DNA of 64,000 bases from Rhodobacter aestuarii (GTDB lineage Bacteria; Pseudomonadota; Alphaproteobacteria; Rhodobacterales; Rhodobacteraceae), in the NCBI RefSeq assembly GCF_900156655.1, contig NZ_FTOG01000001.1, positions 310,001 through 374,000 on the forward strand. Reading direction: 5' to 3'. How positions within the stretch are numbered: position 1 is the first letter of the stretch; each line of letters starts with the position of its first letter. The notes below the pieces were generated by a model. That model worked only from the letters and a program-made list of their open reading frames with translations. It was not told the origin of the DNA and ran no database searches. Made by a program: the position numbers and the translations under genes. Below, piece by piece: positions 55,939-64,000 of the stretch.

Positions 55939-57252
55939 TTACTTGATGTAACCGGCCTTTTTCATCTCGCGCGTGGTCAGCGCTTGCGCGGCGGCAAGGG
56001 CATCATCGGCGGAGGTGGTGCCTGCAAGGGCGGCCGAGAATTGCTGGCCAACGGCGGTGCCGATGCCTTGGAATTCCGGGATCGCCACGAATTGCACGCC
56101 GACATAAGGCACCGGGTCAACCGTCGGGTTGGTCGGGTCCGCCGCATTGATCGAGTTCAGCGTCATCGCCGCGAACGGCACTTTTTGATACTCGGGGTTT
56201 TCATAAAGCGAGGTGCGGGTGCCCGGCGGTACGTTCGCCCAACCCTCATGTTCGGCCACAAGCGCGGTGTAGTCTTTCGAGGTTGCCCATTCGACAAAGG
56301 TCTTCGCGGCTTCGGCTTTTTGCGTGCCTGCCGGGATCGCAAGGTTCCACGCCCATAGCCAGTTGCCGTGTTTGGCAATGCCCGCCTTGTTCGGCGCCAG
56401 CGCAAAGCCCACACGGTCCGCAACGGTGCTGTCATTGGGGTTGGTCACGAAAGACGCGGCCACGGTCGCATCAATCCACATGCCGCAATGGCCTTGTTGG
56501 AACAGCGCAAGGTTCTCGTTGAAACCATTGTTCGACGCGCCGGGCGGGCCGTAATTGGTCATCATGTCGAGATAGTCGGTGAGCGTTTCTTTCCACGCCG
56601 CGCCGTCAAACTGCGGGTTCCACTCCATGTCGAACCATTTCGCGCCGTAGCTGTTGGCCATCGCGCTCAGGAACGCCATGTTTTCGCCCCAGCCCGCTTT
56701 GCCACGTAGGCAGATGCCGTAAATCTCGTTGTCGCGGTCGGTCATCGCCGCAGCAGCGGCTTTGACATCGTCCCACGTGGGCTCGGCCGGCATGGTCAGC
56801 CCCGCCGCTTCCATCAGATCGGTGCGATACATGATCATCGAGCTTTCACCGTAGAACGGCGCGGCATAAAGCTTGCCATCCACGGTCAGACCGCCGCGGA
56901 TCGCGGGCAGCAGGTCGTCTACATCGTAGGCGGCATCAAATTCGAGCGGCAGGAGCCAGCCTTGTTTGCCCCAGATCGGCGCTTCATAGGTGCCGATCGT
57001 CATCACGTCATATTGCCCGCCCTTGGTGGCAATATCGGTCGTAACCTTTTGGCGTAGAACGTTTTCTTCCAGCGTGACCCAGTCAACTTTGATGTCGGGG
57101 TGCTTGGCGTAAAAATCATCCATCAGGCCCTGCATGCGGACCATATCGCCATTGTTGACGGTGGCAACGGTGATCGTGGTTTCGGCCAGCGCGGCAGTCG
57201 CCAACGCCGACAGAGCACAGGCGCCCATCAGCGCCCGGATCTTGGTGTTCAT
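55939..57252 (-). CDS. smoE: Polyol-binding periplasmic protein
   Basis: A 437-residue substrate-binding protein of the CUT1 (family 1) type. A signal peptide (residues 1-23, LMGACALSALATAALAE) directs export. The mature protein includes TIGTYEAPIWGKQGWLLPLEF and GKLYAAPFYGESSMIMYRTDLMEAAG, which match sorbitol/mannitol-binding members. AGGAG precedes the ATG at 57252. It is the first gene of the smoEFGKS-mtlK run and lies downstream of the candidate SmoC operator. Confidence 0.92.
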   Translation of the reverse strand: MNTKIRALMGACALSALATAALAETTITVATVNNGDMVRMQGLMDDFYAKHPDIKVDWVTLEENVLRQKVTTDIATKGGQYDVMTIGTYEAPIWGKQGWLLPLEFDAAYDVDDLLPAIRGGLTVDGKLYAAPFYGESSMIMYRTDLMEAAGLTMPAEPTWDDVKAAAAAMTDRDNEIYGICLRGKAGWGENMAFLSAMANSYGAKWFDMEWNPQFDGAAWKETLTDYLDMMTNYGPPGASNNGFNENLALFQQGHCGMWIDATVAASFVTNPNDSTVADRVGFALAPNKAGIAKHGNWLWAWNLAIPAGTQKAEAAKTFVEWATSKDYTALVAEHEGWANVPPGTRTSLYENPEYQKVPFAAMTLNSINAADPTNPTVDPVPYVGVQFVAIPEFQGIGTAVGQQFSAALAGTTSADDALAAAQALTTREMKKAGYIK

Positions 57253-57288
57253 GGTTCTCCTCCCAGAGTTTGAGCAAATGCCCAACCA

Positions 57289-57304
57289 GTGAGTAAATGT
57301 TCAC
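57289..57304. promoter_or_regulatory. Candidate SmoC operator upstream of smoE
   Basis: Inverted repeat GTGA-N8-TCAC (GTGAGTAAATGTTCAC) lies 37-52 bases upstream of smoE. A related AT-rich element with GTTAACATT and GTGTGAAC lies at about 57366-57393. The smoC-smoE interval (57253-57454) is unusually AT-rich for this genome, consistent with promoter and operator sequence. Confidence 0.4.
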
Positions 57305-57454
57305 TTACGGGCGGCATTCTGTCAATCGTGAAAATTCAGGCTAGGCGAAAGAAGGTTTACGATCTGTTAACATTCATAAATGACGTGTGAACGACGCCGC
57401 TTTCGCGGCACCGAGCAGGCGCAGCATTTGTGAGGTGGGGCGTTTGGGCGGGGT

Positions 57455-58399
57455 CTAGTCCAGCAGCGCGCGGGCGGTCGATTCGTCGGTCACCAGCCCG
57501 TTGATCAGCCGCCCCTTGAGCGCGGCTTGCATCGCTTGCAGTTTGGATTTGCCCGCCGCAATGCCGATCACCGGCTTTTCGCGCCCCGCTGGAATGCGGA
57601 ACGATCCAATCAGCCTAGTCGTTTCGGTGTCGATATAGCGTCCCTCAGCATCAATCACGCCGCCGACAATCTCACCCGCTGCCCCTGCAGCCAGCAGGTC
57701 ATCGAGCTGTGCGCGGGTGATGAACCCATCTTTGAAAAGTGGCGCTTCCTCGTTGATTTGACCAATGCCGACAAAGGTTACATCGGCTTGTTCGGCCAAT
57801 TGCATCACCGCTTGCACCGGGCGCAACGCATTGAACAGCGCGCGTTCGGCGGCGGTGTCGGTGATCACCGGCACCAGCATCGGGTAATGGGGCAATTGCA
57901 GCTTATCGGCCATGCGCATAATCACGTCATAAAAGCTGGCCGAGCCATCGGGCGCGATGTTGGAAATGAGCGAAACGATCCGGTGCTGGGCATGGGGCGT
58001 GCGCATCACCTCGGAGGCCATCGCCGAAAGCGCGCGCCCGGTGCCAAAGGCAATGATCAGCGGCTCCGCCTCGGCCAAATAGCGTTCGAGCAATTGCGCA
58101 GCGGCGGGCGCGGTGGCATGCGCGGTGTCCACGCCTTCGGGCAGGGCAGGGACCACGCGCGCCAGTTGCAGATCAAACCGCCTCACAAGCGCGGCCTCTA
58201 GGTCCAGACAGGCAGAGATCTTATGCTCAAGCCGCACATGTACCAGCCCGTCCGCCATGGCTTTTGCCACCAGCCGTTGCGCGCGTTGGCGCGACACGCC
58301 CAGCTCAGCGGCGACTTGGTCTTGGGTCAAACCGCCAACGTAATAGAGCCAGCCTGCGCGGGCGGCCTCATCTTGCGGGGTGGGGTCGGGCTCTGCCAT
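57455..58399 (-). CDS. smoC: SorC/DeoR-type sugar-binding transcriptional regulator
   Basis: A 314-residue regulator of the SorC family. A helix-turn-helix near residues 25-48 (GGLTQDQVAAELGVSRQRAQRLV) is followed by the SorC effector domain with FGTGRALSAMAS and VGIGQINEEAPLFKDGFIT. In R. sphaeroides SmoC regulates the polyol operon. The start at 58399 is preferred since AAGGA is properly spaced from it; an ATG three codons upstream (58408) is possible. It lies just upstream of smoE on the same strand. Confidence 0.85.
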   Translation of the reverse strand: MAEPDPTPQDEAARAGWLYYVGGLTQDQVAAELGVSRQRAQRLVAKAMADGLVHVRLEHKISACLDLEAALVRRFDLQLARVVPALPEGVDTAHATAPAAAQLLERYLAEAEPLIIAFGTGRALSAMASEVMRTPHAQHRIVSLISNIAPDGSASFYDVIMRMADKLQLPHYPMLVPVITDTAAERALFNALRPVQAVMQLAEQADVTFVGIGQINEEAPLFKDGFITRAQLDDLLAAGAAGEIVGGVIDAEGRYIDTETTRLIGSFRIPAGREKPVIGIAAGKSKLQAMQAALKGRLINGLVTDESTARALLD

Positions 58400-58416
58400 C
58401 ACTGCCATCCTTGCGC

Positions 58417-59073
58417 CTAGCGCCCCGCCAGCAGGGTCTCGAATTGGCTGAAATCATCGAAGCTGAGCGCGGGGCGCGCATCTTCGGGCGGGATCAGGTC
58501 TTGGCCCGCCAAATGGCTGCCGCCGGTGAAGCGCCAAACCTCCATCCCCGCCGCCAGCCCCGCGCGAATGCCATTGAGGCTGTCTTCAATCACCAAACAG
58601 CGCGCAGGATCGGCCCCCATCTCTTGCGCGGCAAGAAAGAACAGATCCGGCGCGGGCTTGCCGTTTTGCACTTGGCTGGCGGTGTAAAGCCTTGGCCCAA
58701 CGCGCCCGGTCAGCCCCGCAATTTCCAGCGAGCGTTCGGCGCGCGGGCGGGAGGACGATGTCGCCACGCACCACGGCAGGCTAATCCGGTCCAACAGCGC
58801 CACCACGCCGGGCATCACCTGCATGTCGCGTTCAAAGGCGGCCAGCAGCCGCTCACGGTAGCGCGCTTCAAATTCCTCGGGCAGATCAAGGCCGAACTCG
58901 AGCCGCACCTGTTTGAGCACAGTAGGATAAGATCGACCCAGAAAATGGCGCGCCACATAATCGAGATCGATCTCGACGCCATTCAGCGCGAGTTCCGCGA
59001 TCAGCATCTGTGCCGAGATGATCTCACTATCGATCAAAACCCCGTCACAATCAAAAATCACCAGATCGAACAT
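58417..59073 (-). CDS. HAD-superfamily phosphatase of the polyol cluster
   Basis: A 220-residue beta-phosphoglucomutase/phosphatase-like HAD protein. Motif I is DLVIFDCDGVLIDSE with the nucleophile Asp, Ser is in ATSSSRPRAE, and Lys plus the acidic pair follow in GKPAPDLF and VIEDSLNGIRAG. AGGAGG precedes the ATG at 59073. It is 17 bases ahead of smoC and so belongs to the polyol transcription unit. A sugar- or polyol-phosphate is a reasonable substrate guess but is not shown by sequence. Confidence 0.82.
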   Translation of the reverse strand: MFDLVIFDCDGVLIDSEIISAQMLIAELALNGVEIDLDYVARHFLGRSYPTVLKQVRLEFGLDLPEEFEARYRERLLAAFERDMQVMPGVVALLDRISLPWCVATSSSRPRAERSLEIAGLTGRVGPRLYTASQVQNGKPAPDLFFLAAQEMGADPARCLVIEDSLNGIRAGLAAGMEVWRFTGGSHLAGQDLIPPEDARPALSFDDFSQFETLLAGR

Positions 59074-59146
59074 GGCGGCCTCCTTCAAGCACCCTAACCT
59101 CAAGCGCTACGCCAGAAAAGAGGGTGGGTGATTGCGCTAGCAGATA

Positions 59147-59165
59147 ATAAATCAACTAGATTTAT
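59147..59165. promoter_or_regulatory. Palindromic operator candidate upstream of frcB
   Basis: Perfect inverted repeat ATAAATC-AACTA-GATTTAT in a very AT-rich patch, about 85 bases upstream of frcB. AT-rich palindromes of this style are bound by ROK-type regulators of fructose genes, but no ROK gene is in the window. A hairpin GACCCC/GGGGTC (59204-59223) follows in the leader. Confidence 0.4.
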
Positions 59166-59249
59166 ATATTGACCCTGCCTGCGACTCGCGCCACTCTCAC
59201 CGCGACCCCTTGAGGAGGGGGTCATGTGATAACGGGAGGAGATACCGTG

Positions 59250-60266
59250 ATGATGCGCAAAGCAGCCCTTTTGGGCGCTTCGGTTCTGGCGTTTACGGCC
59301 CTTGCGGGCGCGGCTTCGGCTGAGGTGAGCGCCTGCTTGATCACCAAGACCGACACCAACCCCTTCTTCGTGAAGATGAAGGAAGGCGCGACGGCCAAGG
59401 CCGAGGAAATGGGCATCCAGCTCTCGACCTATGCAGGCAAAATTGATGGCGACGTCGAAACACAGATCGCGGCGGTGGAAAGCTGCATCGCGGGTGGCGC
59501 CAAGGGCATTTTGATCACGCCCTCCGACAGCCGCGCTTTGGCGCCGGTGGTGGGCCAAGCGCGTGATGCGGGGCTTTTGGTGATTGCGCTCGACACCCCC
59601 TTTGAGCCCGCCGACACGGCCGACGCGACCTTTGCCACCGACAACTTCTTGGCGGGGGAGCTGATCGGCAAATGGGCGGCAGCGAAAATGGGCGATACTT
59701 CGGGGGCGAAGATCGCGCTTTTGGACCTCAACCCCTCTGAAGTTTCGGTTGATTACCTGCGCGACCAAGGCTTCCTGACGGGCTTTGGCGTCGATGTGAA
59801 AGACCCCAAAGACATTGGTGATGAAGACGATCCGCGCATCGTTGGCAATGATGTCACGAACGGCAACGAAGAAGGTGGCCGGACCGCGATGGAAAACCTG
59901 CTGCAAAAAGACAGCGGTGTGAATGTCGTCTACACGATCAACGAACCCGCTGCGGCGGGCGCTTATGAGGCGCTCAAGGCCGTGGGGCTGGAAAGCCAAG
60001 CGATGATCGTTTCGGTCGATGGCGGCTGCCCGGGCGTGCAAAACGTGGCCGATGGGGTGATCGGCGCGACCTCAATGCAATTCCCGCTTCTGATGGCCTC
60101 CAAAGGGGTTGAGGCGATTGCCGCCTTTGCCGCCGATGGCACCAAGCCGCAAAACTCCGAAGGGCTCGACTTCTTCAACACCGGTGTGACGCTGGTGACC
60201 GATGAGCCGGTTGAGGGCGTGCCCTCGATCACCTCGGAAGAAGCGCTGCATCAGTGCTGGGGCTGA
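59250..60266 (+). CDS. frcB: Fructose-type ABC transporter substrate-binding protein
   Basis: A 338-residue periplasmic protein of the CUT2 family. The signal peptide ends near ALAGAASAE. The mature start [21 protein letters not shown] and later [29 protein letters not shown] and [14 protein letters not shown] agree with FrcB of Sinorhizobium meliloti as I recall it. GGGAGGAG precedes the ATG. An intrinsic hairpin terminator follows the stop. D-fructose is the likely substrate; related sugars cannot be excluded. Confidence 0.88.
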   Translation: MMRKAALLGASVLAFTALAGAASAEVSACLITKTDTNPFFVKMKEGATAKAEEMGIQLSTYAGKIDGDVETQIAAVESCIAGGAKGILITPSDSRALAPVVGQARDAGLLVIALDTPFEPADTADATFATDNFLAGELIGKWAAAKMGDTSGAKIALLDLNPSEVSVDYLRDQGFLTGFGVDVKDPKDIGDEDDPRIVGNDVTNGNEEGGRTAMENLLQKDSGVNVVYTINEPAAAGAYEALKAVGLESQAMIVSVDGGCPGVQNVADGVIGATSMQFPLLMASKGVEAIAAFAADGTKPQNSEGLDFFNTGVTLVTDEPVEGVPSITSEEALHQCWG

Positions 60267-60286
60267 TCTAGCCCAAAATGGAACGA

Positions 60287-60312
60287 GAGAGGCGGTTTCC
60301 GCCTCTCTTTTC
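60287..60312 (+). terminator. Intra-operon attenuating terminator between frcB and frcC
   Basis: Perfect 9-bp stem GAGAGGCGG / CCGCCTCTC with a TTT loop, followed by TTTTC. It lies 20 bases after the frcB stop and 29 bases before frcC. Partial termination here would make FrcB more abundant than the membrane subunits. Confidence 0.75.
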
Positions 60313-60340
60313 GCATCAGCAGGCACGGGAGGGGTGGCGC

Positions 60341-61417
60341 ATGAGCGAGACGGGGAGCCCAAAGGGGCAAGAGTTCGAGCATATGCTCGGCCAAAGCGAC
60401 AAGCGCGTCGCGCAGTTTGATGATCGACCGAAGGGCTTGGTCGAAAAGCTGCAACATATGCTGCATGGCAATCCAACGCTGGTGCCGGTGATCGTACTGG
60501 TTGCGGCAATTGTGGTCTTTGGCCTTGTCGCGGGGGATCGGTTCTTTTCGCCCTTCAACCTGTCGCTGATCTTGCAGCAGGTCTCGATCATCGGGATTTT
60601 GGCCGCCGCGCAATCGCTTATTGTGCTCACTGCCGGGATCGACCTTTCCGTCGCGGCGATCATGGTGCTGATGTCGGTGATCGCGGGCAATCTTGCCGTT
60701 TATATGGGCGTGCCGCCGGTTTTGGCGCTGGCCGTGGCCTTTGCGGGGGGCACGGGCGCGGGGCTGATGAACGGCTTCCTTGTGACCAAAGTGAAACTGC
60801 CGCCCTTCATCACCACGCTCGGCACATGGTCGATTTTCTATGCGCTGAACCTCTGGCTTTCGGGCGCGCAATCCATCCGCAGCCAAGACATCGACAAAAA
60901 CGCACCGCTTCTGAAATTCTGGGGGGAAGGGTTCGCCTTCTTTGGCGCCAAGGTCACCTATGGCTCCCTTTTGATGATCGCGGTCTTCTTGGGCCTTTGG
61001 TACATGCTCAACAAAACCGCTTGGGGCCGCCATGTCTATGCCGTGGGCGATGACAAGGAAGCGGCCGAACTGGCGGGCATTCAGGCTGACCGGGTTTTGC
61101 TGTCGGTCTATGGGATGGCGGGGCTTGTCTGCGCCATTGCCGCTTGGGCCGCGATTGGCCGCGTTGGCTCGATCTCGCCGCAATCCTTTTATGAGGGCAA
61201 TCTGCAATCCATCACTGCCGTTGTGGTGGGGGGGATTTCGCTTTTCGGCGGGCGCGGCTCCATTCTCGGGGCGCTCTTTGGGGCGCTCATTGTGGGCGTG
61301 TTTCAATCGGGCCTGCGGCTCGCCAATGTGGATGTGCTGTGGCAGGTCTTCGCGATTGGCTGGCTGATCATCATCGCCGTCGCGATTGACCAATGGATCC
61401 GGAAGGTGTCGAAATGA
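60341..61417 (+). CDS. frcC: Fructose-type ABC transporter permease
   Basis: A 358-residue CUT2 (RbsC-like) permease with eight to ten hydrophobic helices. Conserved LTAGIDLSVAAIMVLMSVIAGNLA, LPPFITTLGTWSIFY and VVVGGISLFGGRGSILGALFGALI are present. The start at 60341 follows GGGAGGGG. Its stop overlaps the frcA start (ATGA). Confidence 0.9.
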   Translation: MSETGSPKGQEFEHMLGQSDKRVAQFDDRPKGLVEKLQHMLHGNPTLVPVIVLVAAIVVFGLVAGDRFFSPFNLSLILQQVSIIGILAAAQSLIVLTAGIDLSVAAIMVLMSVIAGNLAVYMGVPPVLALAVAFAGGTGAGLMNGFLVTKVKLPPFITTLGTWSIFYALNLWLSGAQSIRSQDIDKNAPLLKFWGEGFAFFGAKVTYGSLLMIAVFLGLWYMLNKTAWGRHVYAVGDDKEAAELAGIQADRVLLSVYGMAGLVCAIAAWAAIGRVGSISPQSFYEGNLQSITAVVVGGISLFGGRGSILGALFGALIVGVFQSGLRLANVDVLWQVFAIGWLIIIAVAIDQWIRKVSK

Positions 61418-62193
61418 GCATCCAACCCATTCTCTCCGCCCGTGGCCTTGTGAAACGCTATGGCAAAGTGACCGCGCTCGACCATGCCGATTTTGAGCTT
61501 TATCCGGGCGAAATTCTGGCCGTAATTGGCGATAATGGCGCGGGCAAATCCACCTTGATCAAGGCGCTTTGCGGCGCGGTGCAGCCCGATGCGGGTGAGA
61601 TTTTCCTTGATGGAAAGCCCGTTCATTTTGCCTCCCCGATGCAGGCGCAAGAGGCAGGGATTGCCACGGTCTATCAAACCCTGGCCCTGTCGCCCGCGCT
61701 GTCGATTGTGGACAATATGTTCATGGGGCGGGAAATCCGCAAACCCGGTATTGCGGGCTCGGTTTTCCGCGCGCTCGATCATGGCGCGATGCGCGACTTC
61801 GCGCGCGAGAAGCTGAGTGAACTTGGCCTGATGACCATCCAAAACATCGACCAAACGGTGGAAACGCTTTCGGGCGGGCAGCGTCAAGGCGTGGCGGTGG
61901 CGCGCGCGGCGGCTTTTGGCTCCAAGGTGATCATTCTGGATGAGCCCACCGCCGCGCTCGGCGTCAAAGAAAGCCGCCGGGTGTTGGAGTTGATCTTGGA
62001 TGTGAAGGCGCGCGGCATTCCGATCATCCTGATCTCGCACAATATGCCCCATGTGTTTGAAGTGGCCGACCGCATCCATGTGCACCGCCTTGGGCGCCGC
62101 CTGTGTGTGATCGACCCGAAGACGCATTCGATGTCCGATGCGGTGGCCTACATGACCGGGGCGAAAGCGCCCGAGGGCATGGAAGCCGCCTAA
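61414..62193 (+). CDS. frcA: Fructose-type ABC transporter ATPase
   Basis: A 259-residue single-domain ATPase. Walker A GDNGAGKST, signature LSGGQRQGVAVARA and Walker B IILDEPTAALG are intact. Many CUT2 ATPases are double-length (about 500), while FrcA is single, so the length supports the assignment. It overlaps frcC by 4 bases. The gene that should follow in rhizobia, the kinase frcK, is not here; a terminator and a FAH-family gene follow instead. Confidence 0.9.
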   Translation: MSIQPILSARGLVKRYGKVTALDHADFELYPGEILAVIGDNGAGKSTLIKALCGAVQPDAGEIFLDGKPVHFASPMQAQEAGIATVYQTLALSPALSIVDNMFMGREIRKPGIAGSVFRALDHGAMRDFAREKLSELGLMTIQNIDQTVETLSGGQRQGVAVARAAAFGSKVIILDEPTAALGVKESRRVLELILDVKARGIPIILISHNMPHVFEVADRIHVHRLGRRLCVIDPKTHSMSDAVAYMTGAKAPEGMEAA

Positions 62194-62240
62194 ACGATCA
62201 AACCCGGCGCGCCCCACTCACGGAACTTGCGCAAAGGGTG

Positions 62241-62270
62241 AGGCCCGGGGTCGCCCCCGGGCCTTTGGTC
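62241..62270 (+). terminator. Probable terminator after frcA
   Basis: Perfect 10-bp stem AGGCCCGGGG / CCCCGGGCCT with loop TCGC, followed by TTGGTCTTG. The stem is strong but the T-run is poor, so some read-through into the next gene is likely. Confidence 0.55.
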
Positions 62271-62334
62271 TTGCCCGAAGCCTGCCTTCCGGTCCAATCT
62301 TGCGCCAAAGAACTGCAGGAGGCAGGGGGGAAGA

Positions 62335-63177
62335 ATGAAACTGGTTCGTTATGGCGACAAAGGCTTTGAAAAGCCGGGGCTTTTGCACACCGATGGCACG
62401 TTGCGTGACCTCAGCCGGGTGGTGCGCGATATTGATGGCGCGGCGCTTTCCGATGCGGGGCTGTCGCGGCTGGAATGGGTCGATGCTGCGATGCTGCCGA
62501 TTGTGCCCGAAGGCGTGCGTTTGGGGGCCCCCGTCGCCAATGTTGGCAAGCTGATTGCGGTCGGTCTGAACTATGCCGATCACGCCGCCGAGTCTGGCAT
62601 GGATGTGCCACCCGAGCCGGTGTTGTTCATGAAAGCGACCTCGGCGATTTCCGGCCCCGATGACCCGATCGAATTGCCGCGCGGCTCCACCAAGCTGGAT
62701 TGGGAGGTGGAACTGGCCTTTGTGATCGGCACCCGCGCCAAATACGTCCCCCTCGAGAGTGCGATGGATCATGTGGCGGGCTATATGATCTGCAATGATG
62801 TGTCGGAGCGCAGCTTCCAAATTGAACATGCGGGCCAATGGGTCAAAGGCAAAAGCCATGACAGCTTTGCCCCCCTCGGCCCGTGGTTGGTGACGAAGGA
62901 AGAGGTGCCCGATCCGCAAAACCTGTCGCTTTGGCTGGATGTGAACGGCTCCCGTCGCCAAAACGGCTCGACCGCGACAATGGTCTATGGCGTCGCTTAT
63001 CTGGTGCATTACATCAGCCAGTTCATGACGCTGGAGCCGGGCGATATCATCACCACCGGCACGCCGCCCGGTGTGGGGATGGGCATGGATCCGCCGCAAT
63101 TCCTGTGGGAAGGCGATACGGTCGATCTGGGGGTTGAGGGGCTGGGCCAACAGCATCAGCGCGTGGTGCTGGTGTGA
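62335..63177 (+). CDS. Fumarylacetoacetate-hydrolase-family protein
   Basis: A 280-residue FAH-family hydrolase. The catalytic domain (about 75-280) has VGLNYADHAAESG, the metal-binding Glu in DWEVELAFVIG, and TGTPPGVGMGM. The N-terminal 70 residues are the typical cap. Such proteins are often labelled ureidoglycolate lyase, but many act on 2,4-diketo-3-deoxy sugar acids or acylpyruvates. GCAGGAGG-like sequence precedes the ATG. It is coupled by overlap to an aldehyde dehydrogenase gene, which suggests an oxidative sugar or sugar-acid pathway. Confidence 0.82.
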   Translation: MKLVRYGDKGFEKPGLLHTDGTLRDLSRVVRDIDGAALSDAGLSRLEWVDAAMLPIVPEGVRLGAPVANVGKLIAVGLNYADHAAESGMDVPPEPVLFMKATSAISGPDDPIELPRGSTKLDWEVELAFVIGTRAKYVPLESAMDHVAGYMICNDVSERSFQIEHAGQWVKGKSHDSFAPLGPWLVTKEEVPDPQNLSLWLDVNGSRRQNGSTATMVYGVAYLVHYISQFMTLEPGDIITTGTPPGVGMGMDPPQFLWEGDTVDLGVEGLGQQHQRVVLV

Positions 63178-64000
63178 CCCCGGCCGAGGTCTACACCCAA
63201 CTCGCTGCAGGCGATGCGGCGCGGCGCACGGGCTTTACGCTTGCGAAGCGCCGCGCAGTTTTGGCGAAACTGGCCGCCGAATTGCGCGCGCGCGAAAGCG
63301 AGATCATGGCCGCTTTGGCCGCCGATCTTGGTAAGCCGCCGGTTGAGGTGCGGATCTCGGAAATCATTCCCATCCTGTCGGAAATCCGGCACACGACCAA
63401 ACATCTGAAGCGCTGGGCCAAGCCACGCCGGGTTTGGCCCACGCTTTCCATGCTGGGCACACGCGGTACGATCCGGCCCGAGCCCAAGGGCACGGTGCTG
63501 ATCATCGCGCCGTGGAACTATCCGCTGTGCCTCGCGCTTGGCTCGTTGGTCTCGGCGATTGCGGCGGGCAATGCGGCGGTGATCAAACCCTCGGAACTCG
63601 CGCCCGCCACCTCGGCGCTGATCGCCCAAATCGCCGCGGCTGCACTGCCCGCTGATCTTGTGGCGGTGGTGGAAGGGGGCGTGGAGGTTTCGACCGAGCT
63701 TCTTGCCCAGCCCTTTGACCACATCTTCTTTACCGGCTCGCCCGCTGTGGGGCGCGTGGTGATGGCGGCGGCGGCGAAAACGCTGGCCTCTGTGACGCTG
63801 GAATTGGGCGGGAAATCTCCGGTTATTCTTGGCCCCGGCGCAAATCTGCAAAAAGCCGCGCGGATGGTGGCTTGGGGCAAGTTTCAAAACGCGGGCCAAA
63901 CCTGCATCGCGCCCGATCATGTCTATGTGCCGCGCGCCGATCAGGCCGCCTTCACCCAAGCCCTGCGCGCCGAGATTGCTAAGATGTATGGCGCCACGCC
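63174..64000 (+). CDS. Aldehyde dehydrogenase (3' truncated by window edge)
   Basis: An NAD(P)-dependent aldehyde dehydrogenase whose first 275 residues are visible; the frame is open at the end of the window. It starts with GTG overlapping the FAH-family stop (GTGA). Motifs are IIAPWNYPL (nucleotide and Asn region), FFTGSPAVGR, the general base Glu in LELGGKSP and the catalytic Cys in NAGQTCIAPDHV. The short N-terminus and APWNYPL fit the class 3 (ALDH3/coniferyl-type) group. Substrate unknown; its coupling to the FAH-family gene suggests sugar-derived aldehydes. Confidence 0.88.
   Translation, partial: MTPAEVYTQLAAGDAARRTGFTLAKRRAVLAKLAAELRARESEIMAALAADLGKPPVEVRISEIIPILSEIRHTTKHLKRWAKPRRVWPTLSMLGTRGTIRPEPKGTVLIIAPWNYPLCLALGSLVSAIAAGNAAVIKPSELAPATSALIAQIAAAALPADLVAVVEGGVEVSTELLAQPFDHIFFTGSPAVGRVVMAAAAKTLASVTLELGGKSPVILGPGANLQKAARMVAWGKFQNAGQTCIAPDHVYVPRADQAAFTQALRAEIAKMYGAT

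Noticed and set aside
62335-63177. Naming the FAH-family gene as ureidoglycolate lyase
   Set aside because: A genuine AllA-type ureidoglycolate lyase is encoded at 47769; the FAH-family context is sugar transport and an aldehyde dehydrogenase.

Overview
The window is a gene-dense, GC-rich chromosomal segment with no tRNA, rRNA, prophage, transposase or CRISPR array that I can see. Gene content and protein similarity point to an alphaproteobacterium of the order Rhodobacterales (Rhodobacter-like). The main evidence is a PccR-type short-chain acyl-CoA regulator next to pccB/pccA/mcm, the multi-cofactor CobZ protein in place of CobG, the Rhodobacterales threonine kinase BluE, and a Smo polyol operon. 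Assignments come from reading the sequence and remembered family features; no search was run.

Layout. 1-2346: 3' part of choline dehydrogenase betA, a secreted nuclease, and a DUF465 protein behind a Crp/Fnr-like palindrome. 2431-13101: propionyl-CoA assimilation. This holds pccR with its own TTTGCAAA sites, an MFS exporter, pccB, four small uncharacterised genes (two encode lipoproteins), pccA and methylmalonyl-CoA mutase, closed by a bidirectional terminator shared with nhaA. 13189-19196: nhaA, a TerB/J-domain protein, an EEP-family hydrolase, a small exported protein and a large chemoreceptor.

19324-46339 is a cobalamin island of about 27 kb with nearly the whole aerobic pathway. The nucleotide-loop and late steps (cobU-cobT-cobS; cobC phosphatase, bluE, cobD, cobC, bluB; cobQ, cobO) come first. 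A B12 riboswitch then precedes a DUF1636 protein, cobW, cobN, cobH, cobI, cobJ, (cobK inverted), cobL, cobE, cobM, cobA and cobF. A second B12 riboswitch precedes the cobalt importer cbiMNQO, then cobZ and cobB. Not in the window: the chelatase subunits CobS/CobT (AAA+ type), a CobR-type cobalt reductase and CobG. The product is the cofactor of the methylmalonyl-CoA mutase encoded about 6 kb upstream.

46371-50495: urate hydroxylase puuD with a C-terminal cytochrome c domain, divergent allA, and feoAB. 50797-59073: minus-strand polyol operon (HAD phosphatase, smoC regulator, smoEFGK ABC importer, smoS sorbitol dehydrogenase, mtlK mannitol dehydrogenase), which turns sorbitol and mannitol into fructose. 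59250-64000: frcBCA-like fructose importer, a fumarylacetoacetate-hydrolase-family enzyme and an aldehyde dehydrogenase cut by the window edge.

The points most worth a second look are the in-place inversion of cobK with overlaps at both ends, the 13-codon reading frame bridging cobN and cobH, the riboswitch-controlled DUF1636 protein in a cluster lacking a cobalt reductase, the small envelope genes inside the pcc operon, and the fructose-type importer tied to an oxidative sugar-acid pair. I found no system that is clearly wholly new.
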